From positions 620,001 through 684,000 of the forward strand of contig NZ_JAIZBG010000001.1 in the NCBI RefSeq assembly GCF_022267325.1: a DNA stretch of 64,000 nucleotides, given 5' to 3'. Numbering within the stretch: the first letter of the stretch is position 1; each line of letters begins with the position of its first letter. The DNA is from Leptospira sanjuanensis. GTDB lineage: Bacteria; Spirochaetota; Leptospiria; Leptospirales; Leptospiraceae. Positions 50,817 to 61,578 of this stretch are shown here, in pieces. Made by a program: the position numbers and the translations under genes. The notes beneath the pieces are model-generated. The model did not search any database, was not told the origin of the DNA, and was given only the letters and a program-made list of their open reading frames with translations.

Positions 50817-51136
50817 TTGTGGTCTTTTCGGTAAGCACAATGTTTTTCAGATCGTAGATGTACTTTGGCATGTTTTTCGTGTTTCCGCTCCTTGTGATTA
50901 TTGCTACAGAAAAGTTTTTTTAACGGCGTTTCCGTAGGGAAGGCTGTTCTTTTGCCCTCATCATTTTATAATCCGATACTTATTTTTAATTCCTTATTAG
51001 TGATTTAATATTGACTTAAATATCACAATTTGGAATTCTTCGTCACGAATCGATTGTGATCCATGATAAAAAAGCTTACCTTTTAGTCAGGAATTCCACT
51101 GGCTTCGATTCAAAACTTTTTTCGAGAGTTTGCAAT
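50817..51136. other. Upstream region of giant protein 2
   Basis: A 320-bp gap without a gene. Near 51,000-51,028 an imperfect inverted repeat (GTGATTTAA ... TTAAATATCAC) flanks TTGACT at 51,011-51,016, which might be a -35 element, although no good -10 follows. An in-frame GTG lies at 51056, upstream of the preferred ATG. Confidence 0.4.
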
Positions 51137-54100
51137 ATGTTTTTGAAACGCCGTTTTCGCTGGATTTTACCGTTAGCTGTCCTGTTCTCCTTTTTCCCAC
51201 TCAGTCCTCAGCCCGTAGTAGTTCCGAATTTGAATACTCCCGTATTCAATACGAACAGCATGAATCAGACGTTTACGGTTGCGGACGGTATGCGGACGAT
51301 CGGCAACTGGGACGCGTTCGTGTTTCAGAACGTGAGTATTTTGCAGACACAGTGGGAAGCGCAGGTTCAAGCTCAGATCACGATGATGGTGAACTCGATC
51401 ACGACGAGCGATCATTTCGCTTCGGTTCAGGAGTATCAAAGTTACGTTTATAATTCTCTGCAAGGACAGGCCTCGGAACAACTTTTGACATGGCAGAGCG
51501 CCGTAGAAGCGGAGATTTTACAGGAGAGGAGCGAATATCTTTCGTCCTTGTATGGAGCGAATTCGAGTGCGGTTGCTAGTTCGACGGCTTCGTTTCAAAG
51601 CCAATGGGATTCGTTTGTTTCCGGTAACGGTTTGAATCTGAACTTAGGCGGTGCTCTGAGTCAGGCTGTTTTGAACAGCGGCCAACAGACGTTGGAAGGT
51701 TTGCAGAGTCAGTGGTGGAACGATTTTCACAATAATCTGCAGAACGGTTTGCAGACATATCAGCAAGCGCTTCAGGGTTTGACCGACAAATATCAGAACT
51801 TAATTTCTCAGATCAACGCTACGGAGATGCAGTATCAGGCGCATCTTGCCCAGATTCAACAGAGTCAAGCGGGCGTTAAGAGCCAGATTCTTTCGAGTTT
51901 GGAAGGGTATCAGAACTTTTTAAACAGCAACGGTCTTTTTTGGAACACGATTACCGTGTTGTATGACAACAATTCGAACAGTTATGTGCAGGCGAGTTGT
52001 CCGAGCGGTCACGTGTGTGTGACGTATCAATACGATCCTACGAATTCCCAGTTTTACGCGGCCGGTTCTTGTCCGGTAGGTCATACTTGTGCGAACATTC
52101 TCTACGACAACAATACGAGCAGTTATCTTCAGAACACGGTTTGTCCTTCGACCTGCAACGGATCGGAGATGGAGAACTTGACGGTTCGCACTAGTTTGAA
52201 TGCGGACGGTCGTGCGTTTCAGAACGTGATCAACAAGGTGGCGAATGCGATGCAGGAAGGGTATGTGATGCCCGCGATCTTCGACTATACTTCCGGAACG
52301 ATGCTTAGCTACAACAACAACTGTTTGAACGGCAGTACTTGCGTGAAGGGTTTGTATGACGCGACTTCGGGTTCTTTTGTGGCATCGAACACGTGTTCTG
52401 CGGGACATACCTGTTACAGCGCTGTTGTGGACAACACGGTTCCGGCTTCCGCCACCGGTTCCTATTTTGCGAGCAGTTGTCCGGTGGGGGATACGCGTTG
52501 CGTTAGCTGCGCTTCCGGTCATACCTGTCAGGTTCAGGAAATGGAAGCAGGCTTTTTGTACGCTTCGAGTCTTTTGAGCAACTTTCTGCACAACGAACTT
52601 CTTTCGACGCAGAACGCGCTTCAAAATGCGGTCGCCGTTCAGAACGGGGGAACATACAATTTTCAATACGGGCAGTCTCAAGGTGCGTACAATAACGACG
52701 GTATTTGGAGTTACGGGGATCCTATTTTTTCGCATACACCGTTTAACCACTTTTCGGCGACTTCCGGAGGTCCGGCTTCCGTTTCCATTGCGGAGATTTT
52801 GAACACTGCGTTTACGGAAGGGGAAGGCGGGCTTGCCAAAAAGATCATGGCTTATATTCGCCAAGAGATCACTCAGTCGGACCTCGCGAACTGGATCATG
52901 GACGCGTATGAGAGCGGTTTAACCGGAAGCGGGTCTCCTCTTTCGGGTTTGATGGGGGCGCTGGGACCGGGCAGAACGATTACCGGGTTTAGTCAGATCG
53001 ATCTGCGTGCGTTTCAGAACGAAGACGGTTTTACGCCGTTTTTCAATGCCACTCCCTACTGCGGGAGTCCGCTCGGATGTGCTTCCGGGGATATATTCAA
53101 TTGGACACCCGGGATTTATTTAGCGAATCGGACCTACTCCGAAATGAGAGCACAAGGTTTGGCCGGAGTGAACGGGAGCTGGGGCCAGAATTTTTACGAT
53201 TATTTTGCGCGCGAGTGGATGATTTGGGACGGAATTCCCTTTCTTGGAGACATCCAACATACGCAGAACTATGCCTGGATCGAGTTGAACTTTCAAGTTA
53301 CGAATAACAACGCGTATGCGAACGTAACCACGTATCAGGATTTGGTTCTTCAACTTCAGGCGTTCGAGTACGATTGGCAGACGAATGTGATGCCTTCGAT
53401 CACGAACTGGACGGCGCAGGTTGCTTCTTACCAAGCTCAGTATTCGAACTGGCAAACTCAGATGCAGACCGCATTGACGGATGCGCAGAACGCTTTCAAT
53501 TCCGGGGTGGCGGATATCCAAAGTCAGCAGTCTTCCTGGCTTGCCCAAATGGGTCAGTTGCAGCAACAGGCAACGAGCGCCTTCAACGCGGCCGGGAACG
53601 CTCTTCAGAACGGTCAGGGGCAATCCAATTACATACAACTCACACAACAGGTGTTAGCCGGTTTGAACAAGGGACAAATGAAGTCGAACCTGGACGGGGA
53701 CTTGACCGTCAACGACGGTTCCTTTAGAGACGCGTTCGGTAACATTTTGAACGGGCTTAACCGCAATGCGGACAGGGGGATTCCTAATTTCGGACTGTTG
53801 GATACGATCGGTTCGGGAATGAACCGGATCACGACGGGGATTTCCAACCTTTCTTTATTGTCTTCCACGAACAACGCGACGATGGATACGATCTTGGGAT
53901 ATATGAAAGGTGTTGCGGAGAGTATGCGCAACGAGAAGCAGTTCACCCAGAACGGTTACGGGGATCTGGTAGAAGCTTCCGGCATCAAGACAAGAGAGGT
54001 TAAAAGTAAGGATAAGTATTCGGGAGAGACGATCACGACCACGTATGTTTTGAAGGATGACGGTTCGATCGATACATTCACGGACGAGGACGGGAATGTG

Positions 54101-57100
54101 AAACAAAAGACGTTGGGGGATTGGGTTCAAGGGCATTGCGGTAAGGACTTGGGCAATGCGGAGTGCAGTCGGTTTGTGGAAAACAAATACAGCAGTGTGG
54201 ATGTGGGGGCCGACGGGAAGATCACGGCTCACAGAAGGGTGTATAACGGAACTTCTTCGTATTGCGGTAGCGACATGACGAATTCGGATTCGTATTGTTA
54301 CAACACGGATGATGCGGTTGTAACGATTTCGGCTCCTTCCAAGGATTCGTTTCTTTTGGGGAGAGGCGCTTCCCGATTGGGCGATATGTTCAACGAGAGG
54401 GAGAAGGGTTTTAGCGATCTCGTAAACGCCACATTCCAAAACGTAAACGGTTATCTTTCCTCGAACAAACATACGGCCGCCCTTTTTACGGAAGTTAATA
54501 TTACGCAGAACGTTCACGACAAGAACGCGTCTTTGGCTTCGCAAGACGTCAATAACAAGGTGAAGATTGCGAGTATTGTCAAGGATTACGTGGAAGCAGT
54601 CTTGCTGGGAGGGATGTCGACCGGCGCTTGGGTGAGCAAACAGGCGAACCAAGCGGTACAGGACGTCGTTGCGACCGCGCTTACGAAGGCTTTTGATTTG
54701 CCGCCGGATGTTGCGTCGTTTTTGTCGGGCGGTCTCATGGCGCACATAGAGATGTCGAAGGCCAAGCACGATATGGGCAGTCATAATTTGGGAATTGGGA
54801 AAGGAATCCATTCGGCGATCCATCATTCAGGTTTTGGAGGAATGGAAAAAACTCTGCTCAGGGTTGCTCCTTTGGCTACAGAGATCCTTGCGCCGATTGT
54901 CGGTTATGGTGCGATAGCTTTTTCTCTATCAACTTTAGATAAGTATGAAAACAATCTTAGCGCGATTGAAAAATGGAAGGATTTCAAAAACAGCATGTAC
55001 GGTTTTGGAGTTCAGAAAATTGCAATCGCAAACGGGGCGTCACCCGAATATGCGGCCGCCTTAGGCCAAGTTGCGATCGGATATATGGAGATGCGCCAGG
55101 CAAAAGAAGAGCTTGGAATGCGTAGCGGAGCGTTTTCTTTACAATCTCTTGGCGGTGAGTTTAAGCGAGTCGTAGCGGGGATATCTGGTAATATCGGCGA
55201 GGTTGTGGGAGCGGGAATTAAATCGAGCGCTCATATCACGGGAGATCTTGGATTAACGTCGGAGAAATACGAAAAACATATCAATCAAGAAACCAGATCG
55301 ATCCTGAACGAACTGAAACTGAGGGATCTGAAAGAAGATATTAAAAACTGGGATACGACGCAACAGGTGCTTGCGAGCGCTTCTGTGAAGGAATACGGCA
55401 GAGTTACGCATATGGATCCTGCTCAAATCGAGCTTTGGTCAAAGCAGGCGAGCGACTTTGTGGTGCGCAAACAAGCGGAGCGGGATTTACACAGACGGGA
55501 CGGGATGCTGACCAACGGACTGCCGCTTACACTGGGATACAGCTCCCTTTTTATCCTTGACAACAAGTTGTTCAACGGAGGAATCACGTCTCTCATATCG
55601 AAGGGATTCAAAGGAATTCTGACTTCGGTAGCGGATTTAGGGAACATGCTGGGAGAATCGGTCGTACCTTCGGACTTAAGATCTTCGATATATGACCAAA
55701 GTAAAGAGTGGCACAACAAGATAACGCTGGAAGACGTGAAAGGCAGAACGGGACAAGGGATTATCAACAAAGCGTATGTAGAAACGGAGATGCGTAACGT
55801 CCTTTTTGACAAGATCGGCGAGGCATTGACGGGAGATCCTGCAATGGGTCACAATCTGGGGTTATTGCTCAAATACCAAATCGACAAACAAGAGGCGAGA
55901 AAGGCAGCGAGAGAACAAAGACTGAAGGATGCTGAGGTATTGGTCCAGTTAGCAGCAGCGGCAGCAGTGACCTATTTCGGCGGTCCCGCGGGAATTCAGA
56001 TGTTAAATTCGGTGATCGGAACGGGTGCGACGGCGATTAACACAACATTGGCGACGGTTGGGCTTTCGCTTAACAATGCGCAGGTGGCCATGCTTGCGGC
56101 GAGTACAGCGGCGACGATGGCGATCGAAAACAGAATCAACGGGGCAAATGGCTCGGCTGCAGCCCTTGTAAACGGCCTCATCTCGACGGCGACCTTAGGA
56201 GTAAAAACTCCTCTTACGGGCTACGTAACGTATACCAAACATCAGAACGCGAACCTTTTGACGGGTCAACACGAAGTGAAAGGCGGTTGGGGCGGTGGAG
56301 TTAGCTTGAACGTGTCCGGTGTCAAAGGGTTACCTGGGGGAGAAATATTAAAGACCGCGTTGGAAGGAATGAAAATGAGCAATCTAACCTTGGGACTGAG
56401 CTACAATGCTGATCAAGGTCTTGGAATGAACGTGAACACGAACTTTACGAACAACGTAGGCTTAGGGTTAGACTACAACTTTAAAAGCGGCAGCTATACC
56501 GCGAACGCGAGCTATGACGTGAACAAGGCAGGTGGCAAATCTTGGGCGAACGGAAGTGTTAACGTATCTGCGAGTAGAGAAGGTCACTCGAGTTTAGCGT
56601 TGTCTTACAACCACGACGGAAACACGGCGATTCCTCAGAGACTGAGAGGAGGGGGAGCGACGCTTGACTTAGGGAATGACGGTGTATTGGGTTTTAGCAT
56701 CCAGGGACTGAAAGGGGCTACGATCGGTACTGTGAGCTACAACACGAACAGTCATGGTTGGGAACAGGCGACTTTGAACCAGAATTTCCAGAACGAATAT
56801 CTTCAAGGTGTGACAGCTGAGAACAGCTCTTACAATCACGAGAAGTCTCAGATGGAGATCTTGCGTACGGAGCTGAGTATTGCGACGAAGATGGAGAAAC
56901 CGTTGTTTACGCAAGCAGATGTGGACAAGTATTTACCTAAAAACAAGGACGGCAGCATCGACGTAGAGAATGCACAGCCTGAGAAGTTGTTAGAGAAATG
57001 GAACGCGCACAAGGAAGCGATGTCCCAAACGCCTGAGGGCTTGCAGAAATGGAAGGACGATGTAACGAGAGCCGGAGAAAGATCGGGGATTGAGATCCGC

Positions 57101-60100
57101 TTCAACGACGGTAAGAGTGCAACGAGCACTTTCGGTAAGTTTGTAACGGGAATGTTCGGAGACATTGCCCAGAGTTTCGGTATTGCGAACGACGGAAGCA
57201 AGATGGTGGACAAACAAGGCGTATTTCACTTAGACACGTGTTTCGAGGGGAGACAGCCCGTATTGCGTTTGAAACACAAAGAAAACGGAATATACGGGAA
57301 TGTTAAATCACCCGAGTTTAGTTCCGAGGACTACGAGCTAATTGCGATCGAAGAAGTAAAGATCGGGGACGTAGTCCAGTCCTGGAACGAAAGAACCGGA
57401 AAACTCGAGAACAAGAGAGTCACGGAAACGTTTGTCCACGAAGTTCCGCAGCTTTTCTTTCTTGAGTTAGACGGGGAAGACGAGATTCATACGACTTGGA
57501 ACCACCCGTTTAGACGGAGGGTGAGTGCAAACGGAAGTCAGAACACAAACCAAAACAGAGTATCACCGTTTGACCCGAGCGGGATTCAAAGAACATACAA
57601 AACTCATGAACATCTGCTTCATCCGCGAGAAGCAAGAATCGTGACGAGCCTTTTGGGCTCGGGAAGCGAGCGCGAAACAAAGACAGCGAGTGTAATAGAG
57701 GAGCTTCCCCATTCTACAGATTCTAACCATTCAGCCTCGGATGTACCATTGACGAAGACGGAAAGGTTCTCTTCTAACACCACAACCCAAACCTCGGAAT
57801 GGGTGAAGGTGGAAGACCTCCGCTTGCGAGACCAAGTTCTCAAAGCAGACGGAAGTTGGGGAACTGTAACGGGGATTTACTACTACAACACGGAACCGAC
57901 TAAGGTTTACAACTTAGAAGTAGAGGAGAATCATACTTACGTTGTGGGCGGAAGAGATTCCAATTCCGGCGCGGGCTACGTTGTGCACAATTACAACAAC
58001 GCGCAAGAGGCGATGTTCGGAGGATTCAAACGACTTTCGAACGATGTGTATGACGTAGCGAAGAAGTTCGCGGGACTTGAAGGCGGGACCGGTAACGAGG
58101 TATATCAGAAAGCTGTAGAGTTTCAACAGGAAGTGAAATCGACAAATGCGTTACGAGAAACGTTAAACAAGGAATCGAACATCCTTGTAACGAAACAAAA
58201 AGCAGCGGAAGCGAGTATGCAACTGGGAGTGATCCGCAACAATGAATTTTTGAAAGCGATCCATGATCCGAAGAGCGATTCGATACCGGGAATAGCAGAC
58301 CTTCGCAAACAACTGAAGGGAAGCGATCCAAGTAAGGGTTTTACGCAAGAACACATGAAAGCGGTTTCAGCTTGGTTGGGTTCTAACGGAGTGGGCACGA
58401 GCGGATTCTTGAAACCTGGAGTTGGCCTTGGTAATCTTCCTGGGGGTAATGCGCTTCCGATGAAAGGATATATCATGTCTGCTGCACTGAGTATATCGAG
58501 TGCGGAAGAACGCGGAAAGCTGACAAACACGATTAAAGAAACGAATCAGAAGTTAGCAGAACACAAGATTAAAGAAGACAATATCGGTCGGCAGATGATC
58601 GAGCGATCGGAAAAGGTGAAGAGCGACATTGTAAAGCTGATCCAAGAGAAACACCACAACGATCCGAGGTATGCTGAAGTTCTCGTAGAACACGGTTTTG
58701 TGAAGAAAGACACATTCAATCCGGCGGAACACAAGGTAACGTATGAGGAGAAGTTGAAGGCACTGGGAGACAAGATCAAGCCGGAAACGAGAAAACAACT
58801 TGCCGAGTTTGACCGCAAGATCACAGACCTTCGCGTGAGCCAAAACAAACAGGAAGCGGAGAGCTACGCGAAATGGAACAAGGATCATCCGAACGAGCCC
58901 TACAAGCGAACTCCAGAGATGGAGAAACGCAGAAACGACATGGTGACAATGCAGAAGACTTTGGAGAAGGAAAGGGCGATGATCATCAACCGGGAAGTGG
59001 CGCCATATCCGAAAGAGAATGAGTTGCATCGACTTGAAAAATTATCGGATGCAAATTCTCTGAACGACAAACAGAAGACTGAGTTGATGAACCTTCGCAA
59101 CGAAAAGAAGACGCATGAGACCCAAGTGGCAGCGTTGTTGGACAAAGACAACGCGACTCTGCATCACAACGTGGAGACGGTTTTTGGTAAAGAGAGAATC
59201 TCTATTGCCAATGACCGAGTAGATCTTACACAAAACTTGTTATCCAAAGAAGACAAACTGAGGAGCTTAGATCCGAAGAAGGACAAGGCAGAATACGACA
59301 AGTTGAACAAAGAGATCCAAACGATCCAGGACAGAACCGCTCAACTGGACAAAAACTTTTTGAACTACAAGCCAGTGAGAAAGGCGGATGAAAGTTTACC
59401 GGATTTCTTGCTCCGAGAAAAAGACACCTTTGCCGGAGAACCGAAGGCGATCGAAAGAATCGTGGATGGTTTGAAAGAACAGAAAGAACATTACAAGGCT
59501 TTGGGTGATACGAAGAAAGTCGCGGAGCTGAATGACAAGATTAGAGACTTTAAGACTCGCTCTGAAGAATCAGTCAAACGCTCAGAAGACGACGTCCTCA
59601 CCGCTGCTCTTCGCGCCGGAGGAGAAAAGCGAAAACAAGCGCTGCGCGATATCGAAGAATATCTGACACACGCTGACAACAGAGACAGTAAACAAAGAGA
59701 AAGAGAGATCCCGATTTCTGCATATCTGAAGAATCCGGCAGGCGATCCGGAAGGGAAGACGATCTCTGTGAATTCTCACTTTGGTCGTGGGGGATACAGC
59801 AACAAAGAAGTGGCGGGAACGTATTTGCATTCGAACGATCATATCGGCTTGGATGTGGGCGGGGCGAGAGGAGAGAAGATCAATTCGATCCTGGAAGGGA
59901 AGGTAAAGTCCCCGCCAACGAAAGGATTGTCGATTACGATCCCAGGCGAGATTCCGAATCACTTGAAGGAAAAGGGAATTTCGTATTCGGAACCGTTGTA
60001 TGACGGGAACGGAAACAAGCTGCGGGTTGCGGGATATTACGATTCTTCTGGAAACTCGTATTCTGCGGATCAACTGAGTGTGATGGATACAAAATACAGA

Positions 60101-60625
60101 AAGGCAAATCCTGAACTTGCCAAGACTACGAAACCGTTTGAGGCAACGAGATCTGTGGGAGTGATCACAGAGAATGGCAAATTCTACACGATGGCGGATG
60201 CAAAGACCCCTGTGGAATTGACGCCGGAACAGCTCGCATTGGTTCCGGAAGACATCCGCAGGAATCCGGGATCGGTGAGTTCTTCCGGAAACAGCGTGGC
60301 GATCGAGACGACACTAACGGGACCTTTTGCGGGAAAGTATGAGGTTCAATACAAACACTTTGATTCGATTCCAAGAAATGCAGATGGAAGTCCATTGAAA
60401 GCTGGAGATTCCATCAAAGCGGGACAAAAGATCGGAGATTTGGGAACGACCGGAAGATCGACGGGAGCGCACTTGCATATTTCCGTGATCTCGTATTCGG
60501 AACCCAAAGGCGTCAGCCCAGCCTTTTATCAAGAGGTGAGGAACAAGAAAGGGGATATTACCCATTACCTTGTCAACCCACAGTATTTCATTAAAGTGAT
60601 GGCTCCTTCGGGAGTGAAGAAGTAG
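51137..60625 (+). CDS. Giant exported protein 2 with PT-HINT and M23 peptidase tip, TIGR04388-like
   Basis: A 3162-residue protein from the ATG at 51137, which follows GAGAG and starts a clear signal peptide (FLKRRFRWILPLAVLFSFFPLS); an in-frame GTG at 51056 is less likely. Order: Gln/Asn-rich stalk; Cys-rich repeats (about 280-465); long helical region with two Ala/Gly hydrophobic segments; glycine-rich LSYN repeats (about 1750-1860); PT-HINT-like domain 2035-2285 (first Cys in DTCFEG, GDVVQSWNERTGKLENK, WNHPF, then NHTYVVGG and VVHN); charged coiled coil 2290-2850; M23-type LytM peptidase with HxxxD (His 2902, Asp 2906) and HLH (3112-3114). The HN is followed by Tyr, so protein splicing is unlikely; self-cleavage may release the tip. 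Confidence 0.88.
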   Translation: MFLKRRFRWILPLAVLFSFFPLSPQPVVVPNLNTPVFNTNSMNQTFTVADGMRTIGNWDAFVFQNVSILQTQWEAQVQAQITMMVNSITTSDHFASVQEYQSYVYNSLQGQASEQLLTWQSAVEAEILQERSEYLSSLYGANSSAVASSTASFQSQWDSFVSGNGLNLNLGGALSQAVLNSGQQTLEGLQSQWWNDFHNNLQNGLQTYQQALQGLTDKYQNLISQINATEMQYQAHLAQIQQSQAGVKSQILSSLEGYQNFLNSNGLFWNTITVLYDNNSNSYVQASCPSGHVCVTYQYDPTNSQFYAAGSCPVGHTCANILYDNNTSSYLQNTVCPSTCNGSEMENLTVRTSLNADGRAFQNVINKVANAMQEGYVMPAIFDYTSGTMLSYNNNCLNGSTCVKGLYDATSGSFVASNTCSAGHTCYSAVVDNTVPASATGSYFASSCPVGDTRCVSCASGHTCQVQEMEAGFLYASSLLSNFLHNELLSTQNALQNAVAVQNGGTYNFQYGQSQGAYNNDGIWSYGDPIFSHTPFNHFSATSGGPASVSIAEILNTAFTEGEGGLAKKIMAYIRQEITQSDLANWIMDAYESGLTGSGSPLSGLMGALGPGRTITGFSQIDLRAFQNEDGFTPFFNATPYCGSPLGCASGDIFNWTPGIYLANRTYSEMRAQGLAGVNGSWGQNFYDYFAREWMIWDGIPFLGDIQHTQNYAWIELNFQVTNNNAYANVTTYQDLVLQLQAFEYDWQTNVMPSITNWTAQVASYQAQYSNWQTQMQTALTDAQNAFNSGVADIQSQQSSWLAQMGQLQQQATSAFNAAGNALQNGQGQSNYIQLTQQVLAGLNKGQMKSNLDGDLTVNDGSFRDAFGNILNGLNRNADRGIPNFGLLDTIGSGMNRITTGISNLSLLSSTNNATMDTILGYMKGVAESMRNEKQFTQNGYGDLVEASGIKTREVKSKDKYSGETITTTYVLKDDGSIDTFTDEDGNVKQKTLGDWVQGHCGKDLGNAECSRFVENKYSSVDVGADGKITAHRRVYNGTSSYCGSDMTNSDSYCYNTDDAVVTISAPSKDSFLLGRGASRLGDMFNEREKGFSDLVNATFQNVNGYLSSNKHTAALFTEVNITQNVHDKNASLASQDVNNKVKIASIVKDYVEAVLLGGMSTGAWVSKQANQAVQDVVATALTKAFDLPPDVASFLSGGLMAHIEMSKAKHDMGSHNLGIGKGIHSAIHHSGFGGMEKTLLRVAPLATEILAPIVGYGAIAFSLSTLDKYENNLSAIEKWKDFKNSMYGFGVQKIAIANGASPEYAAALGQVAIGYMEMRQAKEELGMRSGAFSLQSLGGEFKRVVAGISGNIGEVVGAGIKSSAHITGDLGLTSEKYEKHINQETRSILNELKLRDLKEDIKNWDTTQQVLASASVKEYGRVTHMDPAQIELWSKQASDFVVRKQAERDLHRRDGMLTNGLPLTLGYSSLFILDNKLFNGGITSLISKGFKGILTSVADLGNMLGESVVPSDLRSSIYDQSKEWHNKITLEDVKGRTGQGIINKAYVETEMRNVLFDKIGEALTGDPAMGHNLGLLLKYQIDKQEARKAAREQRLKDAEVLVQLAAAAAVTYFGGPAGIQMLNSVIGTGATAINTTLATVGLSLNNAQVAMLAASTAATMAIENRINGANGSAAALVNGLISTATLGVKTPLTGYVTYTKHQNANLLTGQHEVKGGWGGGVSLNVSGVKGLPGGEILKTALEGMKMSNLTLGLSYNADQGLGMNVNTNFTNNVGLGLDYNFKSGSYTANASYDVNKAGGKSWANGSVNVSASREGHSSLALSYNHDGNTAIPQRLRGGGATLDLGNDGVLGFSIQGLKGATIGTVSYNTNSHGWEQATLNQNFQNEYLQGVTAENSSYNHEKSQMEILRTELSIATKMEKPLFTQADVDKYLPKNKDGSIDVENAQPEKLLEKWNAHKEAMSQTPEGLQKWKDDVTRAGERSGIEIRFNDGKSATSTFGKFVTGMFGDIAQSFGIANDGSKMVDKQGVFHLDTCFEGRQPVLRLKHKENGIYGNVKSPEFSSEDYELIAIEEVKIGDVVQSWNERTGKLENKRVTETFVHEVPQLFFLELDGEDEIHTTWNHPFRRRVSANGSQNTNQNRVSPFDPSGIQRTYKTHEHLLHPREARIVTSLLGSGSERETKTASVIEELPHSTDSNHSASDVPLTKTERFSSNTTTQTSEWVKVEDLRLRDQVLKADGSWGTVTGIYYYNTEPTKVYNLEVEENHTYVVGGRDSNSGAGYVVHNYNNAQEAMFGGFKRLSNDVYDVAKKFAGLEGGTGNEVYQKAVEFQQEVKSTNALRETLNKESNILVTKQKAAEASMQLGVIRNNEFLKAIHDPKSDSIPGIADLRKQLKGSDPSKGFTQEHMKAVSAWLGSNGVGTSGFLKPGVGLGNLPGGNALPMKGYIMSAALSISSAEERGKLTNTIKETNQKLAEHKIKEDNIGRQMIERSEKVKSDIVKLIQEKHHNDPRYAEVLVEHGFVKKDTFNPAEHKVTYEEKLKALGDKIKPETRKQLAEFDRKITDLRVSQNKQEAESYAKWNKDHPNEPYKRTPEMEKRRNDMVTMQKTLEKERAMIINREVAPYPKENELHRLEKLSDANSLNDKQKTELMNLRNEKKTHETQVAALLDKDNATLHHNVETVFGKERISIANDRVDLTQNLLSKEDKLRSLDPKKDKAEYDKLNKEIQTIQDRTAQLDKNFLNYKPVRKADESLPDFLLREKDTFAGEPKAIERIVDGLKEQKEHYKALGDTKKVAELNDKIRDFKTRSEESVKRSEDDVLTAALRAGGEKRKQALRDIEEYLTHADNRDSKQREREIPISAYLKNPAGDPEGKTISVNSHFGRGGYSNKEVAGTYLHSNDHIGLDVGGARGEKINSILEGKVKSPPTKGLSITIPGEIPNHLKEKGISYSEPLYDGNGNKLRVAGYYDSSGNSYSADQLSVMDTKYRKANPELAKTTKPFEATRSVGVITENGKFYTMADAKTPVELTPEQLALVPEDIRRNPGSVSSSGNSVAIETTLTGPFAGKYEVQYKHFDSIPRNADGSPLKAGDSIKAGQKIGDLGTTGRSTGAHLHISVISYSEPKGVSPAFYQEVRNKKGDITHYLVNPQYFIKVMAPSGVKK
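56485..57995 (+). repeat. Pre-tip and HINT segment duplicated at 61,995-63,505
   Basis: About 1511 bp, collinear without indels with 61,995-63,505 (constant offset 5510). Most of it is near-identical, but short blocks differ densely, for example around 57,220-57,265, 57,345 and 57,575-57,600. The end of similarity coincides with the HINT C-terminal VVHN. Confidence 0.92.
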
Positions 60626-60636
60626 GTTGGTAATCT

Positions 60637-61320
60637 ATGAAGATGAAAAGTAAATTCAAACATCCATTTCTAATGTTCGTTTTGGCCCTTACATTTGGCT
60701 TTGTTTTTTCTTGTTCTCCGAAGGAAGAACAATTCGCGGAAGGGATCAAGTATCTAGGCGGTTCCAATCCGAAAGGAGAAGAAGAGTTCAAGAAGATCGG
60801 TTTGAATGCAAGAGACATTGCGAAGGAAAGATTGGTGAAGGAACTGTTGGAATTAAAAACAGGGCTTGAAGAAAAAGATTTTGGTGCGGCTGTCGGTTTG
60901 TCTTCCCCTGAGCTTGTACACAACATACAAAGAACGTTTAACATGAGTTTTACAGAAGCTCTGGATGGTTGGAGAAAAAGTTTCAAAACCGGCAAGGCTT
61001 GGTGCGAATACGATCTTTTGTTTAAAGACAAGATCGTATCGTATGAAATTGAGCCTTCACAAGCAAGTGAATACAATTCATTTGATGGTAAGTCCGCTAA
61101 ACAAATGGCTTACCGAGTATATCTTCGCAAAGAAGGCCAGACCGGAAAGTTAACATTTGAAAACAGTCATGTGTTGGTATTTGAAGGTCATCATCTCAGA
61201 AATGATGCCTGGACTCGTTTTTCAATTAGTACGTTTGCAAACCACTGCCCGATCTTGAGTCCCGAGGAAGAAGAACGACTGAAGGATTTTGAAAGTAGCC
61301 ACCCGGAAGAGAGCCGCTAA
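60637..61320 (+). CDS. Lipoprotein, candidate immunity protein for the M23 tip
   Basis: A 227-residue predicted lipoprotein with lipobox FVFSC (Cys 27). The mature part is charged and helical (NARDIAKERLVKELLELKTGLEEKDFG), followed by a beta-type region (EYDLLFKDKIVSYEIEPSQASEY) and an acidic end (SPEEEERLKDFESSHPEES). It starts 11 bp after the giant gene stop. The position suggests it protects against the peptidoglycan hydrolase tip. No known family recognised. Confidence 0.72.
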   Translation: MKMKSKFKHPFLMFVLALTFGFVFSCSPKEEQFAEGIKYLGGSNPKGEEEFKKIGLNARDIAKERLVKELLELKTGLEEKDFGAAVGLSSPELVHNIQRTFNMSFTEALDGWRKSFKTGKAWCEYDLLFKDKIVSYEIEPSQASEYNSFDGKSAKQMAYRVYLRKEGQTGKLTFENSHVLVFEGHHLRNDAWTRFSISTFANHCPILSPEEEERLKDFESSHPEESR

Positions 61321-61368
61321 AGGGATTAAGGTCAGAGAGTTTTGATTTTTTAGAGAGAAGACGCAGAT

Positions 61369-61578
61369 ATGACAACAAACGGAACACCAAAAGGCTTCGT
61401 GCTTGGCGAAGCGGTTCGCGACACAACGACGGGCCAAACGATGTATGTGGAGAAGGCTTGGAGTCCGACAGTACCTTGCATTTACTTTGATCCGAAGACG
61501 GAAAGTCTTGTGAAGGTGGATCTGTTGCCTGAAAACTTGGAGAGGATCAAGGAGATATTGCCGTATTTACCGAAGTGA
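61369..61578 (+). CDS. Small protein, DUF2158/YodC-like
   Basis: A 69-residue protein: GFVLGEAVRDTTTGQTMYVEK, PCIYFDPKTESLVKVDLLPENLERI. The pattern G-x-V-R-x-x-x-x-G-x-x-M-x-V-E ... C-x-x-F resembles DUF2158 (YodC-type) small beta proteins. No export signal. It lies 48 bp after the candidate immunity gene and may be part of the same operon or a separate small gene. Confidence 0.55.
   Translation: MTTNGTPKGFVLGEAVRDTTTGQTMYVEKAWSPTVPCIYFDPKTESLVKVDLLPENLERIKEILPYLPK

Noticed and set aside
57239..57991. The HINT region as a splicing intein
   Set aside because: The C-terminal HN is followed by Tyr rather than Cys, Ser or Thr, and the sequence before the first Cys is not a conserved host protein site. 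A PT-HINT self-cleavage domain fits better.
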